Positions 26,401 to 38,460 of a DNA stretch of 64,000 nt are shown piece after piece. Numbering within the stretch: position 1 is the stretch's first letter; every line of letters begins with the position of its first letter. Both the position numbers and the translations under genes were made by a program. This stretch comes from Alnus glutinosa (Eukaryota > Streptophyta > Magnoliopsida > Fagales > Betulaceae), in assembly GCF_958979055.1 (NCBI RefSeq), contig NC_084891.1, positions 9,254,001 to 9,318,000 on the forward strand. Reading direction: 5' to 3'. The notes below the pieces were generated by a model. It worked only from the letters and a program-made list of their open reading frames with translations. It was not told where the DNA came from and searched no databases.

Positions 26401-27334
26401 TTTTGGTATCTAATTTTTCTCTATAATCATTCATTTTCCCCCTTAATAGATATGATCTGATTGATTATTATTTAGCTCAACCAGGCAACTGTGATTTCCC
26501 AGTTTTATTTTTGTTAATCTCAGATTGCTTGGTAGAATCCAATAAGAAAAAAAAAAAAAGTACCTTGTTACCATGATAGATGAAATAGATTGAGAAATTG
26601 TTTACTCAAAACCCAGTCAAAAGCTCTACTTCACGACTGTTGAGTATTTACAGCTTTTTCTATAATCCTAAAGAACATCGTTATCTATCCACATTGGGCA
26701 AGGCACGCACCTATGGTTAGTAGCTTGTAGAAATCAGGCGGGTCTTTCATATTTGAGCAAGTTTTTCTTATTGATAACTATGTGCTTATATTGATATTCT
26801 CGATGTCTTTGTAGATTTTGTAATATTTAGTAGTTAATTTTTTTTTTTTTTTAAAAAAATCATTTACTGTAAAAATTGGTACTTGCAAGCATTTATATTT
26901 GTATTATGGCACATAAGAAGATAGTGCATCAGAAAATAATTGGAATTGTTACTTTGGAGTTTTATGAAATGGATACTTAGCATGTGTTAATCTAAAGTGA
27001 AATCGTAGCTAGAACCTAAAATGATGAACTGAAGTTTAAGCTCAATGCTGAAGGGATCGAGGGCATGTAGAGAGTGCGGCTCGGCCTATTGGACCCTTGA
27101 TATTGTCAATTTTAGAGCTATCCGCTTTCAAATGATTTGTGGGAAAATGTCATCTAAGCATACAAATACTCCTCTCAGTATATCTCAAGAGAGATTATCC
27201 CTAAGTTGAAACTACCCTATTTTTGAAGGTAAGAAGAAGAAATACCAAAGTGGGTGGCAGGTGGAAAAACCAGTCATTTCATAGCCTGTGTTCCTGTTTA
27301 AATAGTGATAGGTAGCCCATATGAATGCGGTATA
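26401..27334. other. Intergenic, nothing recognised
   Basis: AT-rich DNA between the coiled-coil gene and the minus-strand LINE. I see no gene, no clear repeat structure and no RNA gene. Confidence 0.5.
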
Positions 27335-29440
27335 TATATATTTTTTGGATGAATTAAAATCATATTAAAACCAAAACAAACGTCTTACAACTCTCCAGAA
27401 ACTGGATCACCATTACATCAAGGCAAAAGCCTTACTCGCTGAAAACATCAACACAAAACAACAAGAACTAACAAACCCGCAAAACCTCCAGCAACTTAAA
27501 CTCAGTTACAGCAAGATAAAAGGTTCCATTTAGCCACAAGAACCTTCTGTTTATTAAGTCTCTTAAAATGCCCTTTAGCCATAATCCTCATTCTGACTTC
27601 CCATCGAACTTGAGCCAAAATTGCTTCCTCCGTCCGAGGATTATTACTATGTAAGAGGGCATTACGTTTCTGCCATAGGTGATACACTACAGCAGCAAAA
27701 CAAAGTCTTCCCAAGCATGACGGCAGACTTTTTCCCTTAACACTTTAGGACCCCAAATTTCAACATCATTCCAACTAGTCGGAACATTAATGAAGGAACA
27801 ATCACTCATGATTTCTATCCAGATCCTTCTACTGAAACTACAACCAAAGAAGAGGTGGTCTCTATTCTCCTGATGAGCATAGCAAAACATGCAAAGAATC
27901 GAACCCAAATAAGCACACATCTTGTGTCTAGTAATAACAGCATTCTGAAACAGCAGCCATAAGAAGAATGAGTGCTTCGGTATAGCCATAGACCACCAGA
28001 CAACCTTCCACCTAGGAACCTCCTGACTTCTACTCCTCATATTCTCCAAAGCATCTGCACAAGAGTATTTCCCATTCCTGGATTCCCAGATAAGCTGATC
28101 TTCTCCCCCCAACCGTATATCTGGAAGATTACATTGAATCTCAACAATATCATCAGACCTTGCAAAAGGCCAGTACCATTCCCCATTCCTGATTATGGTA
28201 CACAGTTTAGCATTCATGGATAAACCTGAATCATAAACTGCCCTATATCCAAATTTATCCAAAAGACACCCTACTGGATGCCACTTGTCCAGCCAAAGAA
28301 AAATCTTTCTCCAATCACCAACTTGGTATCTAATAAACCTCTTAGCAATGTCCCGGATCTTCAACAATTTCTTCCAACTCCAAGAGCAAGAAGAAGGAAT
28401 AGAAACATTCCAGAAACTTCTACCCCTGAGCCAATTTAAATCAACCCAAGCAACCCAAAGCGAGCCAGCTTTAGTGAAGAGGTTCCAAATATGATTAAGC
28501 ATTGAAGCTTGGTTCCAAACCTCAATCTTTTTTATCCCAAGACCACCTTCTTTTTTAGGGAAACAAATCTTATCCCAAGCCACCTTCACATGGGCTTTAA
28601 CATCAGAGCCACCCCAAAGAAACTTATTAAACTTTTGCTCAATTAACTTGATGATTTGTTTAGGAAGAATGAAAACCTTTGCCCAAAAAACCTGTAAACT
28701 GACTAGGACAGAGGACAAAAGCTGAAGCCTACCAGCAAAGAAAGCTTCCGGACCAGCCATGAATCAATTCTGGCCGTGATTTTTGCCACCAAGCTCTCAT
28801 AGTCCACAGAAGTAAGCCTCTTGGAGATAAGAGGCACACCCAAGTACCTTACTGGCAGCACTCCTTCAGGCATATGCAGCATCTCAAGAATATCCTGCTT
28901 CAGAACAGGATTCACTCCAGCCAAAAAAATAGAACTTTTAGAGGGGTTTGCCTTTAGACCCGAGAGCTGCTCAAAATCATCAAGAACATCCTTAATGACC
29001 TTCACCGATCTAATAGAAGCAGCAGAGAAGATGAGCAAATCATCTGCAAAACATAGATAATTTAACTTCAGCTCTCTGCATCTAGGATGAAAATCAAATT
29101 GGAAATTTGAAGATACAGCATCTCCAAGTAAAAGGGACAGCCCTTCCATAGCTATCACAAAGAGGTAAGGGGAAATCGGGTCCCCTTGCCTAAGTCCCTT
29201 CTTGCCATGAAAGTATCCAACCAAAGACCCATTAAGGGCAATGGTAAAGCTAGGGTTGGTAATACATTCCCTGATCCAAGAAATAAACCTAGTAGGAGCT
29301 CCCAAACACTTTAGACAGTGAAGAATATATTCCTAGTTCAAGGAATCATATGCTTTCATTAAATCCACCTTAAGAGCACATCTAGGAATGCCCTTCTGCT
29401 TATGATAATCACAAACCACCTCCTGCGCCAAAAGAATATT
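27335..29440 (-). mobile_element. 5'-truncated LINE, minus strand, broken ORF2
   Basis: Reading leftward: the end of the RT palm begins near 29438 (KGIPRCALKVDLMKAYDS), then LRQGDPISPYLF and LCFADDLLIFS at 29305-28703. A frame change leads into the C-terminal region 28760-27687, with the zf-RVT zone (CMFCYAHQENRDHLFFGC). A second frame change leads into 27714-27502, ending VLVAKWNLLSCCN. A short A/T run near 27335-27348 is the 3' tail. It adjoins the last codons of SOX1 at about 29440; the SOX1 C-terminus is not found on the other side, so the junction probably involved a deletion. No target duplication found. Confidence 0.85.
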
Positions 29441-29441
29441 C

Positions 29442-30626
29442 TCAAGGATTCTCCTCAAACCTTCGAATCCTCAAGTGTTTTAGCTCCACCCCATTTGCCT
29501 CCCCAGTAAGCACAAGGTCAGCCAGTATCCTCCCCACTACCAGCCCCATCTTGAACCCATGCCCAGAAAACCCACCTTCCATCACAACATCCTTCCCAAA
29601 CTCCCCGCCCAAGAAATTAATCACAAAATCCTCATCGGGTGTCATCGAATACATGCACAATTCCGTGGCTACAGGTGCCCCAGAATCAACCATCCCTGAT
29701 AGCCTCTCCTCAACCCATTGTTTCAAAGACCCCAATGCCATTCTTGGCCCCTATGGCCTCTTGTCCTCGTCACATGGATTGCCCCCCATGCACTGCCATC
29801 TTTATCAACCCCGGATACTCCAACGACAATGTGTTGTATACATATGGATCCCCGTGGCATGCAAACGTCGGAAAATCCCCTCTGATCACATACTTTTCTT
29901 CATTCCCTTCCTTAATTATCGAATAACACACAGCGGTCTCCAAGGGTTGTATAGGCAGTTGAAGCCTAACTACTGTTTTAACCAACTTTCTCGCCCAAGC
30001 CCCAATTGTCACCACACATTTGTTACCCCAAAACTTTTCACCATTGCTGGTGTAAACCCATACGCCCCCTTTGATGCCCTCTTTTTTAATATCTTTCACT
30101 TCCATGCAGTCCCTTAGAACAACACCCTTTTGAAACGCCAAGGCTTGGAACACGGACATTGCCTTGGTGGGCTTTATCACTCCGCCATACTCGTTAAACA
30201 CAACAATCCAATTCTTCGGGATATCGAACCATTCGGGAAACTTGTCGGCCAGTTGTTGGCGGTCAAGAACTTAATGCGAGACCGAGTGTTTGCGGCAGGT
30301 GTTTATGATGCCACGCATGCTCTTGTCGTGGGAGTCGCCCATGTCGAGATGTCTGGCCTTGAAGTAGACCTTGTAGCCGATTTGGGACTCGGCCTCTTGC
30401 CAGAGTTTGTATGACTCGATGACTCTCGGAAAGTAGTACTCCTCCAGATAGGTTGCTCGTATGGTGCGAGACTAGTTGTAAGAGGAGCCCCGCTGGTGCA
30501 AGAAATAGAATTGCTGGAGTAGATGAGGGTTTTCTGACCCCTTTTGGCGACTTCGTAGGCGGTGGAGCTGCCCATGATTCCTGCACCCACCACAATCACG
30601 TCGAATTCTTCGCCGGGAAGTGCCAT
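29442..30626 (-). pseudogene. SOX1: sarcosine/L-pipecolate oxidase-like pseudogene
   Basis: Begins MALPGEEFDVIVVGAG at 30626 and is collinear with intact SOX3. Breaks: a 2-base insertion after KRGQKTL (near 30529), an in-frame stop in the SHGES region (near 30474), GAA to TAA after VSH (near 30270), and a one-base insertion near 29780. The last codons after FEENP are replaced by LINE sequence. The middle (29770-30201) and C-terminal (29442-29741) parts stay readable, including the Cys region ([16 protein letters not shown]). It is a dead copy. Its (T/C)-rich upstream leader matches the other SOX leaders. Confidence 0.92.
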
Positions 30627-31114
30627 CCCTCTCTTTTTCTTTTTCTCTCTTGTGAACAAAGAAAGAATATCTTGGAGGGGGCTTTTCCGCTTGGGTTCAC
30701 GTGGCTTTTAATGGTTCTTTCTCGTCTATTTATTTATTGTGGCCAAAGGAGCACCACTGGTGGCCAAAAGAGCAGATTCACGTGGATACAAAATTACGAA
30801 GGAAACATCATGCTGATTATTATTATTTTTTTTTTTTTAAAAAAAAAAAAAGTTGTAGGGTGAATATAATCTTGAATTTTGACGCGAAGGACGAGGTGTC
30901 GACGAAACTGACGTGAATGTTTTATCTGATTGCATGCCATTTGTAGAGGTGAGTTCCTAAAGCTAAAAACTAATCTTAAAGAAGAAAGATTCATATTTTC
31001 TTTGTATTATTCTAAAATTACATGACTTTTAAAATAATTATTAATTTTGTAATAAATTACTATTAAATTTTGAATCATTAGTAATTTTTTTAAAAAAATA
31101 TATCAATTTAAAAG

Positions 31115-31172
<58 letters not shown>

Positions 31173-31603
31173 CGTCTAGCATTATTTGTAAAGCTAATAT
31201 TTATTAAAGTATTGATTAAATGATTAAATTTACATATTTCTATTAGTTTAAGCTTTTGAGACAAATGGTAATTTAACGTAGTATCAGGTCTTAAGTTCAA
31301 ACAATATCTTTTTCATTTATCTTATATTTTAATTAAATATTTTACGTGTTCTATATAATTTTTCCTATAATTTTGAGAGAATTGATATTTAACAATATCT
31401 TGTCAATAGTTTCCAAACGCGGTTAGAAAAAGGAAGCCATTCGTACTTATCTTCCGATCCTAAAAGTCCTCCTTTCACGTTTTTAATACTAATATTACAT
31501 TGGAGGTAGCTATATTTCCCGTCCAAAATAAATTAAAAAATGAAAGGAAAGGAATATTCCTTCTAATCTTAGCCATTACGCATCAATTGGCTAAATTATT
31601 ATA
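30627..31603. other. SOX1 upstream region with (AT)n
   Basis: The first 130 bases resemble the 5' leaders of the other SOX copies. Further on it is AT-rich, with an (AT)n microsatellite at about 31121-31170. No gene seen. Confidence 0.55.
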
Positions 31604-31609
31604 TTATTT

Positions 31610-32980
31610 ATTTATTATCTCTTTAAAATAATAATAATTCATTTGGAAAGATTGTAGAACACTTTTAATGACATCAACAAAGTGACTATACCTGCTAGCA
31701 TTTAGAGATCCCTCATTAAGAGCATTACTAGCAGCTTCTTTACATGGATTCCCTTCCCTACATTTTAGAAAAAATTTTAAAAAAGCCATAAAAACTAAAC
31801 CACAGCAGTTTCCCTTCCCTTTTCCATTTCCTGGGAAGTGAACAGTTCTTCCCAATGCATTGGGAAGCACTGTTTACCTCCCATTCAATATTATACTCAT
31901 AAAATTTTTTTCTCTCTCCTCCCACAATCCTCGACCAGGGCTGCTGACTTCCTTCGTCTTCTTCCGTCTTCATCTTCTTCCATGAAAATTGTTCAACCCT
32001 GCCACAGATAAACGTAGATTGAAGCTTGTCCACACAGATCTTCACCGTAGGCTGGAGATCTTCCGGCGAAATGCTCTCAATTTATCTTCGTCGAGAAGCT
32101 CTCCCTCCGTTGAACATGGCTTGGCCGCCTCCAGCTCTAGCAACCCAGAGCTAGCCTCAGACAGAGGAGGATCCCCACCCGGAGCTGTTCTCACCAAGGC
32201 AGGGACATCCGGTCACAGCCAGCACTGCTGACCCTGGAAGGACACCGGAAAAAGCTGAAGAAGAAGCTGAACCAGAAGCCTCCACCGAAACCATCCCAGA
32301 CCCTGCCGAAATCAAATAAGCCTTGAAAGCCTGACCTGCGGAACTCCCGGAATCAACCGCACCGGCTGTACTGGACAGAGTAGAAAAGCACGCTGGAAAA
32401 GGAGTAGACGAGAAGCCCAACGATTTTGGTGCCGAAAAGCCCAACCTGAAAGTACAGAACCAATACCCACAGCAGACGGCTTGGTGGATGGCTCAGTTGC
32501 GTGGAATGCAGAGATGCGAGTGGGTTGGTGGTGGTTTCGGTGTGACAGAGTTTGGGTGAGAACGGAGAAGATGAGACAGGGAGAGAGAGAAGAAAATAGA
32601 TGAATAAAAAAAAAAAGTAAAAAGTAAAAAATAATATTTTAAGGATATAAGGAAAAATTATGGGAAGCTGCTGTGGAGTATTTTTTGATAGGAAGTAAAA
32701 AGTAGTTTTGTTCCCTATATCTAGGAAAAATTGATAGGAAGAGAAGGGAAGCTGCTAGGAATGTTCTAAGCTCTTTCCACCATTTGCTGGGAATCTCCTT
32801 CAAGATTTACAACAAAAAAAAAGCCCATATCCTTGCATAAAGTTGCAGCTACCATTCCAGCCAAGACTTCAGCGACGATAGCATCAACCACAATAGTATC
32901 AGCCATGCTTTCTTGTGTTCTACTACATGCCGCCACAACTTGTCCTCCATAATCTCGAATAATTGCACCAAAGCCCATTC
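31610..32980 (-). pseudogene. RNase H-like (RVT_3) domain fragment, split
   Basis: From 32978 leftward: MGFGAIIRDYGGQVVAACS ... LEGDSQQMVERA, the start and middle of the plant RVT_3 RNase H fold (usual phrases: IRDxxGQVLAA, EGDSxxVV). It stops at a PIF-like element and resumes at about 31716-31610 with LNEGSLNASRYSHFVDVIKS, the next part of the same domain. The frame is lost by one or two bases at the junction. Such domains are common as LINE-derived or stand-alone fragments; nothing else of a parent gene is seen. Confidence 0.65.
31720..32766. mobile_element. PIF/Harbinger-like non-autonomous element
   Basis: Ends are inverted: GAGCATTACTAGCAGCTTC at the left and, on the other strand, GAACATTCCTAGCAGCTTCCC at the right. 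TAA flanks both ends (31717-31719 and 32767-32769), the 3-bp TTA/TAA target typical of PIF/Harbinger. The 1047-bp interior has no transposase. Its GC-rich middle (about 31985-32560) has no recognised product and could be captured DNA. Inserted in the RNase H-like fragment. Confidence 0.75.
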
Positions 32981-33213
32981 GACTATGCTTGCTATCGACT
33001 ACTGCATTATTCTACTAAATTTACCTATACTTATCACACAGAGAGAGAGGGAGAGAGAGAGAGTGCATGATTGCAGATAGAAGATAAGAGTTGTAGGATA
33101 ATAAAGATAAGACGTCAACGGCCACAAATGTGAGCATATAGTTTTTGTTACACACATGCAAACGGGTTTTTATTGAATCGGTGAGGATCAATAGCACAGT
33201 AGAGACTTGGATC
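32981..33213 (-). other. SOX2 3' flank
   Basis: Contains the 3' UTR of SOX2, homologous to 47133-47290 after SOX3, and a (GA)n run at about 33040-33063. No gene. Confidence 0.6.
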
Positions 33214-34130
33214 TTAAAAATCTTTGACATTCCCTTGAGGATTCTCCTCAAATCTTTGAATAGTGAAGTGTTTTAACTCCACCCCTTTTGCTTCCCCAGT
33301 AAGCACAAGGTCAGCTAGTATCCTCCCCACCACCGGCCCCATCTTGAACCCATGCCCAGAAAACCCACCTCCCATCACAACATCCTTTCCAAACTCCCCG
33401 CCCAAGAAATCAATCACAAAATCTTCATCGGGTGTCATTGAATACATGCAAAATTGCATGGCCACAGGCGCCTCGGAATCAACCATCCCTGACAGCCTCT
33501 CCTCAACCAATTGTTTCAAAGACCCCAATGCCATTCCTGGCCCCCATGGCCTCTTGTCCTCGTCACACGGATGCCCCCCATGTACCATCATCTTTATCAA
33601 CCCCGGATACTCCAACGATGGCGTGCCGAATACATGCGGGTCCCCTTGGCATGAGAAAGTCGGAAAATCCCCTTCGATCGTATATTTTTCTTCATTCCCC
33701 TCCTTAATCCTCCAATAACACACCATAGTCTCCAATGGTTGTATAGGTAGTTCAAGCCCAACTACTGTTTTAACCAACTTTCTTGTCCAAGCCCCAACTG
33801 TCACCACGCATTTTTTACCCCAAAACTTTTCACCATTGCTGGTGTAAACCCATACGCCCCCTTTGACGCCATCTTTTCTAATATCTTTCACTTCCATGCA
33901 GTCCCTTAGAACAGCACCCTTTTGAAATGCCAAGGCCTGGAACATGGACACTGCCTTTGTGGGCTTTATCACTCCACCATACTCGGTAAACACAGCAATC
34001 CAATCCTCAGGGATATCGAACCTTCCAGAAAACTTGTTGGCCAGTTGTCGGCGGTCGAGAACTTCATGCGAGACTGAGTGTTTGCGGCAGGTGTTTATGA
34101 TGCCATGCATGCTTTTGTCATGGGGGTCAC

Positions 34131-37100
34131 CAGTGGCGGAGTCAGGATTTTGAGTGAGGGGGGTCAAATTTTTTTTTTTAATGAATAAAAAAAACCAAAG
34201 TTGAACAAAAATTAATTAAAAATTTTAATTAACGCAATAAATAAATAATTGATCAAAATTAAACTAATTTTAAAACATATAAATGTAACTTACAATTTAA
34301 TTGAGTTGTCCTCGACGAGTCTTCATTCATTGAAATCGCTGCATGATTTTTTCATTGTTGATAGTCTTGAATATATCCTTCTCAATGTACGTGATCAAAC
34401 AATCATTCATCCACTGATCTCCCATTCTGTTACGTAAACGATTTTTAACAATATTCATTGCTGAAAATGCTCTTTCAACAGTTGCGACAGCAACTGGTAG
34501 AATCAATGACAATGTCACCAATGAATAAACCAATGAATAGGTGATATCTTTTTTCATCTCCACCATCTTCTCAGCAAGTTGTCCAATCCCTTTAAGTGTG
34601 GCAAATTCTTCACTAGAACGCATGTCAATGATATATGTTTCAAGTTGGTTGTCCAAAGTCATAAGTTGAATTGCTGAAAAATCATTTGGATAAAACTGAG
34701 CAAGACGAAGTATATTATCCTTACTAAAGGCAGCAAACAAGTCATCCAGACTCAAGCACGCAACACAAAGTAATAATTCAGAATTCGCCTCAATAAAGCG
34801 ACTGTTAAGTTCTTGGAGTTGCATGTCTATAACAGTATAATAAAGCTCCACACGATAATGAAGCAAATTTGTCATGCTTTGAGCTTTTCTCTGTGATCAA
34901 AATTGGTACATATCATCCATATTGGGCACAACAATATTTTTTTTTGGCACAAAACAGAGAAATTTCTTCAAATAAAGAGTTCCACCCTTCTTCTCTCATA
35001 GCCTGTAAACGCTGCTTTGAAACTTCAACCAACTTCATTGCATTTAGAATATTTTGATCTTTTCGTTGTAATGCTTGAGATAACTCATTTGTAATCCCCA
35101 AAACACTTTTCATTAAATGTAAATTGAAAGCAAATTCAAAAGTCTGTAGCGACTGAATCAATATATTTGCTTTTGCTCTCTGTTCAGAATATAAACCATC
35201 TTCCACAATATCTTCAACTGCCTCGATGATAGAAGAAAACATGATAATAAGATTAATAATTGCACCATAATGAGAACTCCAACGTGTATCTCCAGGTCTC
35301 TTTAGATTCATTTCTTGATTCAAGCCACGACCAGTAAAAATTTCATTATTTTGTAGTGCTTCAACAACTTCAGCAATTCTTTTTTCACGAAGTGTGTCAC
35401 GATGCTTGCATGATGCTCCAACAACATTAAAAACACTATTAACCAAGCTAAAAAAAGTTGCAATTTGGATGTGATTTTTAGCAACAGCAACTAAAGTCAA
35501 TTGAAGCTGATGTGCAAAGCAATGAACATAATAGGCAGATGAGTTTTCATTCAAAATAAGTGTTTTAAGTCCATTCAACTCACCTCGCATATTGCTAACT
35601 CCATCGTATCCTTGTCCTCTCAATCTGCTAATACTTAAATAATGCTTGATAAGTACTGACTCAATTGCCATCTTCAATGCTGCAGCCGTGGTATTGCTAA
35701 CATGTGTAATGCCTAAAAAACGTTCAATCACATGGCCCTTCTTATCTACATATCGCAAAATAATTGCCAATTGTTCTTTAATAGATATATCACGAGCTTC
35801 ATCAACTAGGATAGCAAATGACGAGTCTCCAAGATCTTTAAGAATAGCATCTAGAGTTTCACTTGCTGCAGCATTTGTTATTTCTTTTTGAATGTCCGGT
35901 GCAGTCATTTGATGATTTTCAGGAGCATTTTCCAATACTACCTTGTCAATTTCTTCATTATGTTTGCTAGAAAATGCAACAATTCACGAAAATTTCCCTG
36001 ATTACTTGAGGTTTTAGATTCATCATGGCCACGGAATGCTAATCCTTGTTGCTGTAAAAAGCGAATACAATCAACTGATGCATTCAAACGAGTTCTATAG
36101 TCCCTTTTCTGTTGATCTGATTGCTTGTCAAAAAATGTTATGATGCTTTGTTTCTGATTTAACAAAGCTTCACATCTTCGTCGAGCTTGATTATGTGCAC
36201 TATTATGAGTCTCCACATGACTCTGTAACTTTTCTCTCTTTTTCCAATTTTTAAACCCTTCAATAACAAATGAGTCTCCTCCTGCTTGATTTCTAGTGTC
36301 CGGTCTGAAGAGATAACAAAACAAGCAATACGCAGCATCTTTTAAAATGCTGTATTCCAACCAGTCAGAATATTCTTCGAACCATGCTGGATTAAAACGA
36401 CGCCATGTTTTTCCAAATTGTGTTTGTGGAAAATTATGCTCAACTGGTTGACAAGGTTTTTTTTTGTAGATATGCTCTTCGAATTTTGTCTCTATCACTA
36501 GGATGGTAATCAGAAATTTTTTTCCTTAAGCTTGGATCGGTTGGTAGATTTGCTAAATCTACCTCAATACGAGCTCGTTTAGAATTTGATTGTAGCTCAA
36601 TTGAATCATTGATATCCATAATCTCACACAACTACAATTATATATTTTATACAATTAATAAATGAAACCAAAACTATAAGTCTATATATATATTTCTAAA
36701 CAATTAAATATAAAAACAATTATAAAAAAAAAAAAAGCAATCTAAATATAAAAAAACAATAAATTCAAAAGATATAAAAAGCTTAAATCTTAATCAAGAT
36801 AAAAGTTAAATACATATTTACATACATGATAGAATGATAGGTAGGTTGAACTTTGAAGGTTTATTTGAATAGATGAACTTTTAACAGTTAACGCCTGAGT
36901 AACTTACAAGCCGGATCCTTCTCCTCCTGGACCTCCTCTTCCTCTCTTTGATATCAGACTCTCAGTCGATAACTTGCTTGAATTTTGTTCTTGTGTTAAG
37001 TACTTAAGTTTAACCAAACATCCATCTAAAAGCTTCAAATTTTTAAAATTTCTGAATGAGATTTGACACTCACGGCAGTTTATGCAACACTCAATTGCCT

Positions 37101-37925
37101 CTAGCTGTCAAGTAAGTCGCACTGTTAGACTGAGTTTACTGAGACACGCACGTCATCCCAATTCGCAATTCCCACAGGCTACAGCCGCTACACTAATAAT
37201 GACTAATTGATATATATTTTTTTTTCCAAACAAAAAGAATTCAATTCATTTGTTTTTTCTACATTAATTTATTTGTTTTGTACACATGATGATTTATTTA
37301 CATTAAATATATTTGGTTTTCATTAAATTTTTGCACGATTTGGTTTGTTTTTTAACTTTTTTTTTTTTTTGCCTTTTGCATTAAATGTTGGACAACTTTT
37401 AGTCTTTTACAGTTTCCCTTCACTTGTTTATTTGCCTTGCATTTAATGTGAATACAGAAGACTCTTCAGTCTTCACACAATCACACCAGCGGCAGGCTCT
37501 AAGCCACCAACTCCTCACTCGGTCAGTCGGTCTACTTGATAGCAGTTGCCACTGCCAGTATGAATCATGATTGCATCTACTTCCACAGACTCTATTAGAA
37601 CGGTGCGTTTTGAACTTTGGGATTAAGAAAAAATAAATAAAAAAATTGTCGTCTTCTACCTTCATCCTTCTGAACAACTAACCTACCTGTTTTTTCAGTC
37701 TTCTTACAAAGTAAGTAAACTGTAAACAGAAATGAAAAAGGTGAAAAAAAAAAAAAAAAAAACTCACAACAAAGGTAGGCCATGGGCAAGCTTGCCCCCT
37801 TGCTGTGGCCTGTCGGGGGGCATTTCAGGGGTATAGAAAAAAAATATACCCCCTGGAAAAAAAAATTTATAAGAAGTGAGGGGGGGCATTTGCCCCCTCT
37901 CGACCCCCCCCCTCCCTCCGCCCCT
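34131..37925 (-). mobile_element. hAT element (TTF-finger type) in SOX2
   Basis: Ends CAGTGGCGGAG and, from the other side, (C)AGGGGCGGAG form short terminal inverted repeats. GGGGTCAC flanks both ends (34123-34130, 37926-37933), an 8-bp duplication as expected of hAT. The last G of the right end is shared, so 7 or 8 bp are both possible. About 3.8 kb. It carries a transposase frame on the minus strand and G-rich subterminal DNA on the right (about 37800-37925). Confidence 0.9.
34327..36631 (-). pseudogene. hAT transposase, TTF zinc finger / DUF4371 type, frameshifted
   Basis: Starts near 36619 (MDINDSIELQSNSKRARIE). Next come the TTF-finger zone (FGKTWRRFNPAWF, YCLFCYLF, GFKNWKK) and the DUF4371-type core (FAILVDEARDISIKEQLAI, GQGYDGVSNMRGELNGL, YYVHCFAHQLQL, RPGDTRWSSHYGAI). 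The hAT dimerisation end (LPVAVATVERAFSAMNIVK, RNRMGDQWMNDCLI) runs to 34327. Frameshifts sit at A/T runs near 36455, 35950 and 34940, plus a TGA near 34890. The copy is thus inactive, though otherwise complete. Two breaks in homopolymers could also be assembly errors. Confidence 0.88.
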
Positions 37926-38219
37926 GGGGTCACCCATGTCGAGTTGTTCGGCCTTGAAGTAGACCTTGTAGCCGATTTGGGACTCGGCCTCCTGCCAGAG
38001 TTTGTATGACTCGATGACCATTGGAAAGTAGTATTCCTTCGAATAGGTTGCTCGTATGGTGCGGGACTCGCCATGAGAGGAGCCCCGCTGGTGCAAGAAA
38101 TCGAATTGCTCGAGTAGGAGGGTTTTCTGACCCCTTTTGGCCACTTCATAGGCAGTGGAGCTTCCCATGATTCCTGCGCCCACCACAATCACGTCGAATT
38201 CTTCACCAGCAAGTGCCAT

Positions 38220-38460
38220 CTCTCTCTCACTCTCTCTCTCTCTCTTGCGAACAAGGACAGAATATCTTGGATGAGACTTTTCTGCTTGGGTTCACATGGG
38301 TTTTAATGACGGATTCTCGTGAAAAAGCACCAACAAAAGGTGAAAAATTTCGCCCTTGCCATCCATGGTTCTTTAACCACCGTGAATTTCTCTCTTTCAC
38401 TTCTTCTTATTATTATTTTATTATTTTATCTTCAATATTTTACCATATATCATGTTAAGG
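38220..38460 (-). promoter_or_regulatory. SOX2 5' leader and promoter block
   Basis: On the minus strand this is a (GA)-rich leader touching the ATG, then a block homologous to 45650-45929 (SOX3) and 49970-50210 (SOX4). Shared phrases include AAGATATTCTGTC and the GTGAAAGAGAGAAATT region. Conservation across copies shows that the duplicated unit included the promoter. Motif roles are not tested. Confidence 0.6.

Larger units (their letters stand above)
33214..38219 (-). pseudogene. SOX2: oxidase gene split by a hAT element
   Basis: The N-terminal part runs 38219-37934 (MALAGEEFDVIVVGAGIMG to LDMGDP) and the C-terminal part 34130-33214 (HDKSMHGIINTCRK to NVKDF and stop). Both are open and collinear with SOX3 and meet exactly at the duplicated target. 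It keeps the GxGxxG dinucleotide fold, the flavin-linking Cys zone ([16 protein letters not shown]) and [10 protein letters not shown]. The only break I see is the 3.8-kb insertion after about codon 96. Family role: FAD oxidase of sarcosine or L-pipecolate, releasing H2O2. Unless the insert is spliced out or excises, the product is truncated. Confidence 0.9.

Noticed and set aside
29551..30117. Plus-strand frames over SOX1, SOX2 and the minus strand of SOX3
   Set aside because: They are antisense to recognised oxidase coding sequence.
33944..34153. SOX2 C-terminal frame start at 34167
   Set aside because: The first codons are hAT terminal sequence; the real gene continues at 37934.
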